This document shows positions 11,640 to 21,571 of a stretch of DNA of 64,000 nucleotides, piece after piece (position 1 is the stretch's first letter; each line of letters opens with the position of its first letter). Origin of the DNA: Ceratothoa steindachneri. Lineage: Eukaryota; Arthropoda; Malacostraca; Isopoda; Cymothoidae. Under the pieces are notes generated by a model. It saw nothing but the letters and a program-made list of their open reading frames with translations. It did no database searches and was not told where the DNA came from. The stretch covers positions 70,838,920-70,902,919 of the forward strand of contig OZ018323.1 of assembly GCA_963969495.1 (NCBI GenBank), given 5' to 3'. The position numbers and the translations under genes are program-made.

Positions 11640-12190
11640 ATACTGTTTTATTATTTTATTTTTGAAATGCTGCATTTTTAATAAACGTACAATAATTTTA
11701 CTAACGAATGAAATAATAAAAAATATATATATTAGTTTAAAATCTTTTGCCTATGAGAGTTTAAAATTGTTATGTATATCACATCCTAGAATATTGTGCC
11801 TAATGTTTTGGCTCCATACCCAAGGGCAAGATGTAGATATAATTGAATAGATTCAATAAGCTTATTCCATGATTCATTAAATTAGGATACGAACAAATGT
11901 TGAAGAAGTTGAAAATGTTTTCTTTAGCCGCAGGTTGCTTAGGGCTAATGTGATTTATTCATTTAAACTTTGCACAGATTTGGGTGAGAAAACCTTGCTA
12001 GAATTCTTTAGTTATCTGTTGAAAGGAGAAGAACGGATGTCGATAGGAAACTGATGAAAAAAGTTTCGATTCGATATCCGAAAGAACTTAGTCAAAAGGT
12101 AATAGTGTTTGGAATTGTTTCCCAGTCAGATGCTGCGCAGTGACACCATTTGTGAGTTTAAATCCAAATTGGATCACCCTATAGATAGTT
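11640..12190 (+). pseudogene. 3'-end scrap of a CR1-like non-LTR reverse transcriptase
   Basis: A plus-strand relic of the region downstream of the RT catalytic core. Readable pieces are LEYCA (about 11788), then a degraded basic helix with NRFNKLIP (about 11846), FSLAAGCLG (about 11921, matching the family's LFSLERRRLRG box), and DTICEFKSKLD near 12142. These match, in the same order, the carboxyl end of the minus-strand element at 28.2-28.7 kb (HLEYAVQFWSP, TKLIPSIRHKSYEDRLRELN, LFSLETRRLRG, SVDQFKSRLDKVL). Riddled with stops. Confidence 0.6.
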
Positions 12191-13079
12191 TGGGTGTTTT
12201 TTCGATGAGAATTCAGTCCACTTTATTGAATTTAGATAATTTTTGTTCCATTTCCTGATTAATAAGATTCTTTCGATGCATTGTCCATACTGTGCTACGA
12301 TAATTGACGAATTTCTTTGAATGGTTCTGTCATTGAGTTTTGGCGATCGAGAATGTGTCGGTGAGTGGTACACCTAGATATACCATTCGATCAATGGTGA
12401 AGGTATGAATAACGTCATATGTGAGAGACATTTCTCCCCATTTTTCTGTATTTATATTCACCGCTTTGCTTTAGTGTCTTTTTACTTTCATTTTTTTCCT
12501 TTTCAAAATTGGTTATTTCTTTCCACGTTTGTTAAGACTTTTTATCTGTCACCTTTAATTTTTTACTGTAAAAAATGGTTAAAAAATAACTCATTAAAAA
12601 TTTATTTAAGTTCAACTATGAAAGAAATTAATTTGCTGTGAAAGTTAAAATATAAAAGAAACGAAGGATCCCACCTTGTTAATTACACTTTAAAATAAGG
12701 CAGATCGGAACCATGGATTCTAATAGGCCTTCTTAAATAAAAGATTCTAAATTTGTCAAGCGAGAAATGGGGACGCCTTACACCGTCTCATTCATTAGAA
12801 AGAAAAATGCGCCCACACTTCCATCAAAGATCGACAGCTGGAAGAAATAAAAGCGCTTCTACAAACCTTTATCAAGAAGAGGACCACCTTATCAAAAATC
12901 AGGGTCTTCAAAAACTCTAACAAACCTTCGATAATAAGCTTCTACATTTAATTAAAAATTCCTCTTAATATAATTTAAATGTTATTATAACAAGGTCTGC
13001 TGACCAAAAGGTCGCGTGTCCTCACTCATCCTGATTTATGACCACACATGACATAATATAACCAAGCGTATCATATTAT
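12191..13079. other. AT-rich spacer
   Basis: No gene recognised. The open frame at 12405-12641 is low-complexity F/I/Y/K sequence with no known domain. Confidence 0.4.
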
Positions 13080-13612
13080 AGCTTAGGCTAGTATATCCTA
13101 GACTAGTATATCATACCATACCGTAGACTAGAATAACCTTATATAGCTTAGCCTATTATATCATTGGTTAGCTAGCCTATCGTAGCCTAACATAGTAATA
13201 CCTAGCCTAGCCTAGCACAGCCCTCACTAGTTTATTTTTTCTTCAGTCTACCCTAGCATAGCATAGTATAGCCCTATCTAGCCTAGTATAGCTTAGCATA
13301 GCTTAGCATAACTTAGCATAGTCTAACCTAACCTAGCATTAACTACCCTCGACAAGTATAGCCTATACTATCCTATTACACCCTAGTCAAGCATAGCTTA
13401 GTATTGCCTAGCCAAACATACTATATGTTATCTTAGAATAGCATTTTATAGCCTAAATTAGCATAGTATATCTTACCCTTGTATATAATATCTTAGCATA
13501 GCTTAGCATAGTATAGCCTAGCCTATAATAGCCTAGCATAGTATAGCCTATTGTAGGTTTGCCTAGAAGAGATTATAGCATATTATAGCCTAGTCTAGTC
13601 AAGCAGAGTATC
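13080..13612. repeat. Degenerate pentamer array based on TAGCC/TAGCA/TAGTA
   Basis: About 530 bp made largely of five-base words TAGCC, TAGCA, TAGTA and TTAGC (for example TAGCCTAGCATAGTATAGCC-like strings). The register slips often but the 5-bp period is obvious by eye. The opposite strand reads GGCTA/TGCTA, one base from the arthropod telomere word GGTTA. It codes for nothing and contains frequent stops in all frames. Confidence 0.85.
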
Positions 13613-13850
13613 GGCCGAATAGTTATGATGTTATTGCCAAGACAAAATAATTCCCGTGCTAAACTTGGGAGGACTTTGGCAATTATAGCATTCGAAAGAG
13701 AATGTAAAATAACATAAAGTTTTCAAATTTCGTTAAAATCAGCCCAATAGTTATGATGTTATTACAACAACAACAAAAAAGCAAAACGGGGACCGACCGA
13801 CTGATCGACATAGTGAGGTGTAGAGTCGCTCGCGACTAGACTCGCACGCG
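13613..13850 (+). repeat. Dispersed repeat, copy 1
   Basis: Shares ordered blocks with 25740-25940 in the same orientation: ATTCCCG, CTTGG(A)...GGCAATTATA, TTCGAAAGAGAATG, CAACATAAAG-like, TTTCAAATTTCGTTA and GTTA(T/C)GATGTT. Copy 1 also carries an internal duplication: AATAGTTATGATGTTATT at about 13618 and again at about 13745. GACCGACCGACTGATCGAC-like sequence follows. No open frame. It abuts the pentamer array. Confidence 0.75.
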
Positions 13851-15347
13851 ACTAAAAATGCATACTATGCATGTGAATACATATGCATGTATCAATATAT
13901 ACAAATCTTCCAAAGATAGGCAGAAGATACCTTTAAAGAAATATTAATTACTTAGCCTCTGTTGATAATCAAACACTAGTTTGACAAAATGGCTGTCAGC
14001 CACTCAGCAAGCTAGGCAGTAGAACCATGTCTGGATGAAATCTTTCTAACCAGTCCAGTAGCTGATTGTCCATCAGACTAACAACAAGCAAGCATACAAT
14101 TATTATCTTTATTCAACAAATTAAGGAAATTATCCTCAAGTCCCTACTGAAAAAGGGGCCCCGAATAATTTGAGGATATATCTCACGATAAAGGAATCAT
14201 TTGCTCAATTAGGTTGTCAAACCAATGTAAGGTAAGATTCTGTATGAATTCTAGTATTCTCTCATCTCTCTTAAATTTCAAATATCTTGCATTTTTTAAA
14301 GGTTTGTTGGGTTTTTGATTTCCCAGCCCATTTTCCTATTGAGTTTCTGGTAGCATTAGGGACTCATCCACTCATTAACCTAAAGCTTTAAATATAAAAT
14401 TAATCCCTTAATTAACATTTAAACATATATAGAGAGACAAACAGATAATATTCTATACCCCCGCCCCCTCCTCCCCCCTTTGCTGCGTCTATAAGGACCT
14501 GAAGTTTGGGAGATATTGGACATTAATTTTTTTATCCTCGAGTGATGGCAGCGTGTGACAGTGACACTAAAAGGTGTGTGAAAGCCGTTTGAAAGGTGGA
14601 TCTGATTCCAGTCAAAATGTATTGATTCTGATTTTCTGGAAGAAAATGTGATCTCGAGGGAGAAGTTTTTAAGGAATTCTAATTTTGAGTAGAATAAATT
14701 TAATTTGAATTTAAATTTTAGATTGTTATAAAAACTATTGAAAATATCAATATAATAAGTTTTAATTTATATTTTATAAAAAAATGAATTTTAATTTACT
14801 ATCTGGCTGCCCTGGTCCACAAGCTCAGTGGTATTCCGTCCACAGTTCGTTGCTCGCTAAACCCTGTTAAAGTGTATAAAGTTGCATGGTTTCTTCTTCA
14901 AACCGAGTGGCTTTTATTGAATCAAGTTTTTCTCATGTTTGTAAGTAGGCTTGTGAAAAGTTAAGCTTTGATATATAATAGAAGTTACTGGAAGTTGTTT
15001 TGCCTCCAACGATTTTTTACCATTTTCCCTGTCCTGCCTTTATCCCGATATGACGTGAAACAACTGCGCTCATAAACAGTTCCTACTTGTGATACTTTGA
15101 AGTGTCTTGGTACTCTTGGAAAATTGTATTTGTCTAATTTGGCTGTGATCACATATCTAAAACTAAAGTAGAATATATGTAATTATTTATTGGTTACTAG
15201 TTAGAAAAATAAGTCAAACGTGTTTTAAAACAGTACCTACTTGGTAACAAAGAAGAGGGTCATGTCCTTGGTATTTCTGAGGATCCGTTATATAGCATTC
15301 AAAGATATTGAAAATATTGTGTTCTAGTTCATTCATACGGGCAGTGA
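13851..15347. other. AT-rich spacer
   Basis: No recognisable gene. It contains a C-rich run (about 14459-14478) and a very AT-rich block at 14690-14800. Confidence 0.4.
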
Positions 15348-15671
15348 TTGAGTTTTGATGTGTTATTTGAGGTTCTTCCAACTAACGATAATGGTCATCG
15401 AATCTACTGTTTTAGTTTGCTCAATCAAGCGTTTGAATTAATTATTGCCAATGTGCTGGATGAAATGAGGGTTGAGATTAGAGGAATTCTCAGAAATTTT
15501 AGTCTCGAAATAGGGTACAATAGTAGGGCGGGTCATACTTTGGTGCAACCATATATTTTCATTAAATTCTTTAATAAGGGGTGCTTAAATGATAGATTCT
15601 TCGGTATAGATTTTGAAAAAGAACTTTATTTTGCTATACAATTGCTCCTACCTCCATCAATTTCCATTTAA
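15348..15671 (+). other. Unsupported open frame of 107 codons
   Basis: Open from ATG to stop with a fairly even composition for this region (acidic and hydrophobic residues, no low complexity). I recognise no domain, signal peptide or transmembrane pattern, and no neighbouring exon or splice arrangement supports it. It lies about 160 bp upstream of an oppositely oriented pseudogene and could belong to the same repeat. More likely chance or an unknown repeat than a gene. Confidence 0.15.
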
Positions 15672-15832
15672 ATAAAAGTAAATTTTCCCTTTCGTCACGA
15701 GCTTATGTAACCTATTTTTATTTAATCAAAGTACACACAAACACAAAGTAACCTCAAATTTACGTGTTTATTGAGTGAGAAAAGTGTATGCAAAGCTCAA
15801 CATATAGCTGCTTGGGTCACTTTGGGCCGTAT

Positions 15833-17660
15833 TCAAAAGTTAAACTTCACCAGAGCACACAAATCTTGCTTTGACTCATACCTGGACATCAGACGTCTAC
15901 TTGTCTCTTGTGCCCTGATTCCTCCATTCCTCTTTTCATGTGAGAAATACTTGGAAGAAGCCTTAGTCACCATCCTTACAACCATCTCAATGCTCTGTGT
16001 GTGACAAGACCAGTCAGGTACTTTCATAGGAGAGTCAATGAAGTTTTTCAATTCAGAATTACTTAAAGAGCAAGTGAGAGGTGGCTCAGAGACCTCCTCT
16101 GACCAATTGTTCAAATCTCCAATCCTTCCTGGTAGCATCATAATTGATGTCTGGTGTCCTTCTAAGCCTTACAAAGGAGTCTCCCAGTTGAGTATCTGGG
16201 TCCCCCTCTTCCCTGATGGTCTGGATTCTTTTCACTCCTTCAGTTCTCTCCGCCTGACCTTCAGAGCATAGGAGGGTTTGGAGGATGGATTCACACTATG
16301 CATACCAATCTGATCTCTTAACAGTTGGCAAAACAATATCTAACACCTCCTTACTTTGAGAGTTAAAGCAGTGAAGTTGATAAAGAATGTTCCTAGGTCC
16401 CTCGGTCCGAGAGTGCTTAATCTCAACGTTAAACCAGCATGGGTAATATACACCAATGATGAACTCAACAATCAGTACTAGATTCTTAAAGGCTTTTCCT
16501 TTGAGCTCATGTTTTGAGACCCACAGCCGAAGAAGTCTGTTAGCTGTGGTCAGCCAGCGAATGTGGTTTACTGGTCCTATTTCCAATAGAGAAAGCCCTT
16601 ACAGTTCTATAGCCGTAGTGTTGATCAGTGGAAAGATCTTGCACCACTTCCTGAGTTATCTTAGTAAGAGGAGGACCTAAAGATATTTGAGTGAAATTTG
16701 GGTTGATATCGAAGTCTGTAACAGAGTCAAGGAGTATCTGTTGTAAGATAGTGTTGGGCCATCCAGGTTGATAATTAGATGATGGAGAGGAAATTCCATA
16801 GTGTACAGGTTACAGACCAACCAAACAAACTTCATGCCCAAATGGAACTCCATTTTTCTCATTAATCCAGCATTTACACCTGTATTTACATTTGTGTAGT
16901 CGCCTCCAATGGCAATTAAGTTTTTATCCAAACCCCTTCCCCTCAGCGATCGAAACATATCCTTAGCGAACTTCTCTGCATGTGATTCTTCTTTTGTAGC
17001 CTTTTCCGGGACAAAGTCGAAGAGGTAATTGCTCCCAGGCTCATTGATGACAGCGTAATGCCCCTCTTTTGTTTTTGCTGGAAACAATTTTTCACTTTCC
17101 TCTGTCTCTATCATAAAATTTGTAAAATCAATTCGTCCATCAAAGGGAACACAAGAAATTCCCCCTTCCTTCCTTAAGTTTTCCTCAAACTCATGTTCAA
17201 TAACTGTCATTAGCTTTTCCTGTGCTCTCTTAACTTTACTCTTATCAATTAATTTACTTGTAACTTCCTTAGTAATGAATCCAACATCTATTAAAGTTCT
17301 TAATTGTCTATTATGCTCTGGAATATCAGGACCTCCAATTTGAAAGGTACCTTTACTTCCAACCTTCTCCTTTTGTCCTTTAATAAAGGCCAGTTCCCTA
17401 GTAGGTATTTTTTTCTCTTTACTACAACAGCAGATAATGTGGGCTTCAGTCTCACAGCCATTACAACCTACTTTCCCACAACTGGAAATTTGACATTTGC
17501 ATGCTAATATATCTTTACTTTGCTCCCTCAGGTAGATACCGTACCTCAAAATATATCTTATTGAGGGTAACTCAGACACCATCAGCTCTTGCCCAGTCCC
17601 AACAAAATTAGTCAGATGAGAACTTGATTTGGACTTTGTCTTGATTTTCGCCATTGTCAC
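15833..17660 (-). pseudogene. Degraded member of a second high-copy invertebrate family (TE-like, unnamed)
   Basis: A minus-strand reading of about 600 codons with a few frameshifts. Segment 17660-16677 is open for 327 codons. It starts MTMAKIKTKSK and carries a Cys-rich patch (CKCQISSCGKVGCNGC), then LIAIGGDYTNVNTGVNAG (about 16920) and LPLHHLI-like FPLHHLIINLDGP. A frameshift near 16725 leads to DFDINPNF and DLSTDQHYGYR (about 16650). A second near 16580 leads to NHIRWLTTANRLLRLWV (16565). A final segment (16141-15833) has SEEVSEPPLTC, HTQSIEMVVRMVTKAS and a GGIRAQETSRRLM-like end. The GGD(G)TNxNTG, RWLTTANR and HTQSxERxVKxVTEA boxes define a family I recall as highly repeated in crustaceans, ticks and aphids. 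A TxNTG box near an Asp is reminiscent of hAT transposases, but that link is inference. Not functional as it stands. Confidence 0.7.
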
Positions 17661-19160
17661 ACTTATAGCAGAAATATCTGCAAATGAAAAGATGGTACTT
17701 AGATTAAGAAATAATCTCTACCAAATAATTATATGTTATTCTAAAATGATCAACTGCCTTTACTAGCATTCAAAAATGTAAATGCTCTATAAACAGTTAC
17801 CAATTACAATAGTTACCAGAACTGGCAACACTACTGGAATATTGCCTTCCACTGAGTAATGAGACCTGGCTACTTGCAATTTTGGAGTTAGACCAAACTA
17901 AATTAAGGGTCATTTTTAACAGGTTTCCTACTTCTCATGTCTCTTTAATACATTTTTACATTTTTTTAGACAAATATCTTTCAGACTCATAAATGTATTG
18001 ATGATAGAAAACGATAAATTTAATCTTTTATAGGTAACTAAAATAATAGTAAAATATAGTAAATGACCCAGAACTAACAATATTTCAACTTCAAATTGAT
18101 GTAAGTTAGATCAATCAGAATTTTACCTTTTTGCCAAAAGTATGTTCTTTTCACCAATATTCATCATTTGAATACCCCTCCTCACCAGTTTCATATAATT
18201 CTAGAGTATGACCCGCCCTAGAACCATAGACATAGAACGAAGTTAGACACGTTCCATGATAATTGGCACGGGACGAAAGAGATTAAAGATCGAAATCCTC
18301 ACAGACGCCATGATAACGGGGAAGAATCCAGTGGGGTTGTTAATCAAAATTCACAAGCGATCACAGCAGAGCAAACTAGAATATTAGTCCTATTCTAATG
18401 CTTAGCAGGAATTAAGACTAGTTGTAAACGGAGATAGTCCATAAAGGCCTTTGCACTTTGAGATCGATTGTCCTAAGGCTTTCGAAAAATTTATCAATCT
18501 TAAATTAAAGTAAGATTTTCAACGTAACGAAACTTAAATACGGATCTTTCCCCTACAGGTGTTTATTTGAGTAAACTTCTCTATAAGTCACATGACATTG
18601 ATGGGTTAAAAATAGTGAAAATTAGTTTAATCTAATGTAGCATTATCCAACTTAACTTAACCTAAATAAACCTAAACAAACTTATCGTTATTAAATATAA
18701 GGCTAGTCGATAAAGGAAAGGTGGAAGAATCTGCAAGCGATTCTTTAATGACTTCCTGTAGCGTACGTATAACTGATATAAAAAGGGCTTAAGATATCCT
18801 CCCATAACATCTCTCTGATGGATGAGGGCAGACACAATCCTTTTACTTAGGTGAAAGACAGGCAGCATATTGGCGGACGCACTGAGCCTTCCCGGTGTAA
18901 CAGCTTGCTCGTAGAAGCTATCATGCACAACATCGCTCACATCTCCTCTTTCACCCTAAGTACCTCTTGCACATTTATTCCTTGTTCTACCTACACATTT
19001 TGAAGTTCACCAATCCATATCAAATTATTCCTTTTTTGTCTTCCTTTAGTCTCCCATATTACTTTCTCGCTCTCATACATTAAAGAAAATATATCTTTGG
19101 ACATTCTGCTTCGTAGTGAATATAAGAACAATTAACAACATTTACCTAACAAAAATTTAA
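17661..19160. other. AT-rich spacer
   Basis: No recognisable gene. The minus-strand open frame 18662-18940 (92 codons) has no family signature that I can see. Confidence 0.4.
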
Positions 19161-19162
19161 TA

Positions 19163-19188
19163 ACCAACGAGCGGTAGGTTAGGTTAGG
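19163..19188 (+). repeat. Short TTAGG-type run
   Basis: GGTAGGTTAGGTTAGGTTGG-like sequence: about three units of the arthropod telomere pentamer TTAGG inside non-repetitive DNA. Such short interstitial runs are common and no function is implied. Confidence 0.7.
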
Positions 19189-19759
19189 TTGGCTGTTTGT
19201 TTTTAATTACAACAACGAACAAACATGTTCTGAGGATAATGACAATTTCATTTCGCGCTTATTTATTCAAGATCTCTCATGCAAAATTAAGCTTCCATGT
19301 AATTTATATCTGGCTGATATGTTATTTAGTCAAATGACTAATAGATACTGTAATATAGACCAATGCATTATACTTTAAGGCACATGGTTTGGACGGTATA
19401 ATGAGAACTGTCTCCTCGAGCAAGCCGCCGTTTACACAATAAGTATAATGGAACATACAGCCGCAGCCAATAGTTTCCGGACACCTCGAAAATTTAAGGG
19501 AAATTGGATAAATGCCGGGTGGTAAATATTTCTTTGCTAATTAATATGAATATAACACTTAATCAAGGAAAAATAAATAACAAAAAACTTATATAGGCCC
19601 GTCGCAGTAAACAAGAATTAACAAAATACAAAATTTGCCAAAATATGTAATCTCAGCAACATATAACACATAAGCAGATGAGGTTCTATGTGAATTCCAA
19701 AAATAATAAACTATTACAGAAAGCTCATTAGCGTGTCAAGAGTATTTATTCTTCTTCTT

Positions 19760-20490
19760 CATGAGAGTGCAACACCTGAGGTCTGTGATGCTGGCCAACT
19801 ACTCGATAATGACTGCCTTCAATTGTTCATTGCAGGTTGGCTAACGAACGTTTACGGCATCCTTTAGATCCTGCCAGAGGTTTTCTAGTGGATACATATG
19901 CAGAGACTAGTGGGCCAGTTCATCAGCGTGATAATGTTGTCATTGAACCAATGTATCGTATCAGATATTGTGACATGGGGCTTTTGCTGCTGGAAAATCC
20001 TATTTTGGGAATCACTATAGAGTTTTCGGGATGACGGCAGCATGTAATCTCTGAGAACAGCTTGATACTTCTATGAATTCATGGTGCCATCTCAAACAGT
20101 GAGACATTTCACTCCTAAGCATGAAATGCATCTTAATACCATCACAGTGCGGCAAAATTACTTTACTGTAGCCACTATGTACTCTCGATTCAACGGCCTT
20201 CTGTAGACTTTAACGTTGCCTGGGGTCGAGGACAACTGGAACGTGGATTAGTTAGACCATAAAATCGGTGAGTACGTGCCGAAGCTAGTTGACCTCGCTC
20301 CTGCTGAAGGTTGATCAGCGGCTTCTGTAGGACTTTACATGAATTCACACTTCGTACACGCAGGCAGCAAAGGACTATTCCGACAGATGCATTGACTTGG
20401 CAGCCCAATGTGCATTCATGTTGCAACTGAACTGCGGTTTTTTTACGATTGTGAAGGTTCATGTGACGCAATGACATATCGTCACGTTGT
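19760..20490 (-). pseudogene. Tc1-like transposase remnant A
   Basis: The minus-strand segment 20477-20190 resembles the Tc1 HTH region and the start of the catalytic domain: MSLRHMNLHNRKKTAVQLQ, then SVNSCKVLQKPLINLQQER and a LASARTHRFYGLT block, as in Tc1 proteins before the first catalytic Asp. The catalytic core that should follow is mostly lost. Around 20040-19760 only a weak C-terminal echo (an NxWxDLK-like patch and IE/LP-rich end) is left, in shifting frames. The matches are to family style, not a specific named element. Confidence 0.5.
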
Positions 20491-20959
20491 GCCCTGACTT
20501 TTGGTCGTCCAAAATGAGGCCACTCTTGGATTTCTACACTATCTCAAATCATCTTCAACAATGCTGCATCAGCTGAATGTGATACGCCGACCATCCTGGC
20601 AATTTGTCTTCCTGCAGCGTGCCTATCTGACCTTTTTCCTCAAAGGTACAGTTATGTTTTTTCCATTATCATATTATATTAAAATCCTGTCCACATGAAG
20701 TATTTTATATAAAAATATATCTTGTCTTATATGAAGGCATTCTAATTGTAGCATACCGCATGCAGATACCACCAAGCATTCATACATTTTACTGGCATTG
20801 ACATTTCAGATATTTCAAAAAATGAAGCTTGTACTTTTAATTTGCTTTCCAAATGCATTGGGCTCATGCATGAAAACTCATACTAACATATTGCAAGACA
20901 TAACAAGGAATAAGAAAAATTCCAGATGTCCGAAACCTTTTGACCGCGGCTGTACACTA

Positions 20960-21470
20960 AGCTGCCAAATTCATTGGATAGGTATTGGAAATTGTGTAGG
21001 ATCCTGTCTAGCCAAGGAAAGCTCAGCAACTCAACATGGCATCGATTTAACAAGTGGAATAAATATCTCTTGAGAGACAATTGATCTATGTTGTGTCGTT
21101 ATCACTCTGCAATTCCCTCATATTTGTAGGTGCTGGACTTTGTGTTAATATCGGGTGAAAGTCGGGTTGCTTCATTCGTCGAAACCTTAGAAAGTCCCAC
21201 AAAACAATTCTGGTCATTAGTGGCGTGATGAATTGTACATTATTATGCTGGAATATCACATCGTTGTTCAGGTACATGGAGTCCATAAATAAATACAAAT
21301 GGTCGCCGAAGCAATGTGAATGCATCCCATACAAGTATGGAATAACAAACAGGCTGTATGGTGAAATATTAAAAACGGTTTCATGCGTTAATGAAGTCTG
21401 CACCACACTCGAAACGACCATCAACCCAACACAATTTGAAACATGACTAATCGGATCACAACACATGTTG
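20960..21470 (-). pseudogene. Tc1-like transposase remnant B (catalytic half)
   Basis: Minus-strand frame 21466-21086 contains HLYLFMDSMYLNNDVIFQHNN. This corresponds to the Tc1 block ...FMxxMYPNxDxxFQQDNAPCH, with the second catalytic Asp replaced by Asn (QHNN for QxDN). It continues with a WDFLRF-like helix. In another frame near 20990-21080 IPLVKSMPC.VAEL matches the Tc1 carboxyl end LIxSMPRRVAEL. Remnant B lies immediately upstream (in minus sense) of remnant A, so the pair looks like two decayed copies in the same orientation. Confidence 0.6.
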
Positions 21471-21541
21471 ACAATCTTCTAGGTTATAATTAGAGACCTC
21501 AGATGCTGTGGTGTTAAGAGTGGAAATCTGGGGTGTCATAT

Positions 21542-21571
21542 AATCGCATCAACATTCATGTTGATGCGATT
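21542..21571. repeat. Perfect 14-bp inverted repeat with 2-nt loop
   Basis: AATCGCATCAACAT, then TC, then ATGTTGATGCGATT. All 14 arm positions pair. It lies about 70 bp outside the coding relic of Tc1 remnant B and may mark an element end. Confidence 0.9.

Noticed and set aside
13080..13612. Possible CRISPR-like array
   Set aside because: The repeat unit is only 5 bp and continuous, without spacers; this is a simple-sequence array in animal DNA.
18662..18940. Minus-strand open frame of 92 codons
   Set aside because: No recognised family, no context; ends in low-complexity hydrophobic sequence from AT-rich DNA.
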